Part shown: positions 13,660-13,777 of the stretch, one piece after another
Position numbering within the stretch: the stretch's first letter is position 1
Layout of the letters: each line of letters begins with the position of its first letter
NCBI GenBank assembly: GCA_000436735.1
Contig: FR887106.1
Coordinates: forward strand, 4,968-18,744
Reading direction: 5' to 3'
Origin: Firmicutes bacterium CAG:170
Lineage (GTDB): Bacteria > Bacillota > Clostridia > Oscillospirales > Oscillospiraceae
DNA length: 13,777 bases
Notes under the pieces: model-generated
What the model was told of the DNA's origin: nothing
The model's database searches: none
Seen by the model: the letters and a program-made list of their open reading frames with translations, nothing else
Made by a program: the position numbers and the translations under genes

Positions 13660-13777
13660 GGAACAAGCGAAAAATCGCCCTCACACCCGAAAAGTCCAGT
13701 CGTATCAACGGCTTTGGGCTTCTCACAGCCGAATGGGGCAGAAACGTCGGAGTTTTCAGGCATTAACTGATAAAATG

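Noticed and set aside
13594..13777. Integrase remnant or attachment site right of the tRNA
   Set aside because: The stretch lies on the 5' side of the tRNA, no integrase motif is readable in any frame, and no copy of the tRNA 3' end is present.

Overview
The window looks like chromosome from a GC-rich gut Clostridia species, most likely Oscillospiraceae (Oscillibacter/Flavonifractor type). I infer this from the high GC of the coding DNA, AAGGAGG-type ribosome binding sites, ATGA/GTGA gene overlaps, intrinsic terminators, and gene families typical of that group: a YycH/YycI-like pair, a TTG-started MurA, an XpaC family protein, a ParB-like/BMP fusion and an 'ADEEN'-type metallophosphoesterase. 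No phage, CRISPR or intact transposase was seen.

Layout. 2-1289: the 3' end of one gene plus a single-pass membrane protein, read as WalK-associated YycH/YycI-like proteins. 1342-2835: murA, with its own promoter and a structured leader that begins with a possible H-type pseudoknot. Its reading frame is broken by a 29-nt insert that is a C-substituted copy of the next 29 nt. 2973-4414: a MATE exporter with a promoter and a possible attenuator. 4479-4646: a 160-bp MITE-like inverted repeat flanked by CTAG, lying exactly at the stop codon of the next gene. 4643-5611 (minus): a DEDDh exonuclease with a C-terminal zinc ribbon. 5750-6490: an amidase with an SH3b domain. 6552-9054: a zinc ABC importer (znuA-znuC-znuB) whose genes overlap by 4 bases. 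9082-12383: xpaC-like, ParB-like/BMP fusion and metallophosphoesterase genes. 12384-13480: a lower-GC segment with one GNAT acetyltransferase (minus) and palindromes. 13517-13593 (minus): tRNA-Arg(CCG) with its terminator.

How the genes may work together. The left part concerns cell-wall synthesis and its control (WalK-associated proteins, MurA, and further along an amidase). The middle is zinc uptake: a lipoprotein captures Zn2+, the permease moves it and the ATPase powers transport. The most unusual unit is the fusion/phosphoesterase pair at 9820-12383. It joins a ParB/sulfiredoxin-like fold to a nucleoside-receptor (BMP) fold in a protein with no export signal, translationally coupled to a phosphoesterase. 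I infer an intracellular ligand-sensing or nucleotide-related module, but the sequence alone does not give its substrate.
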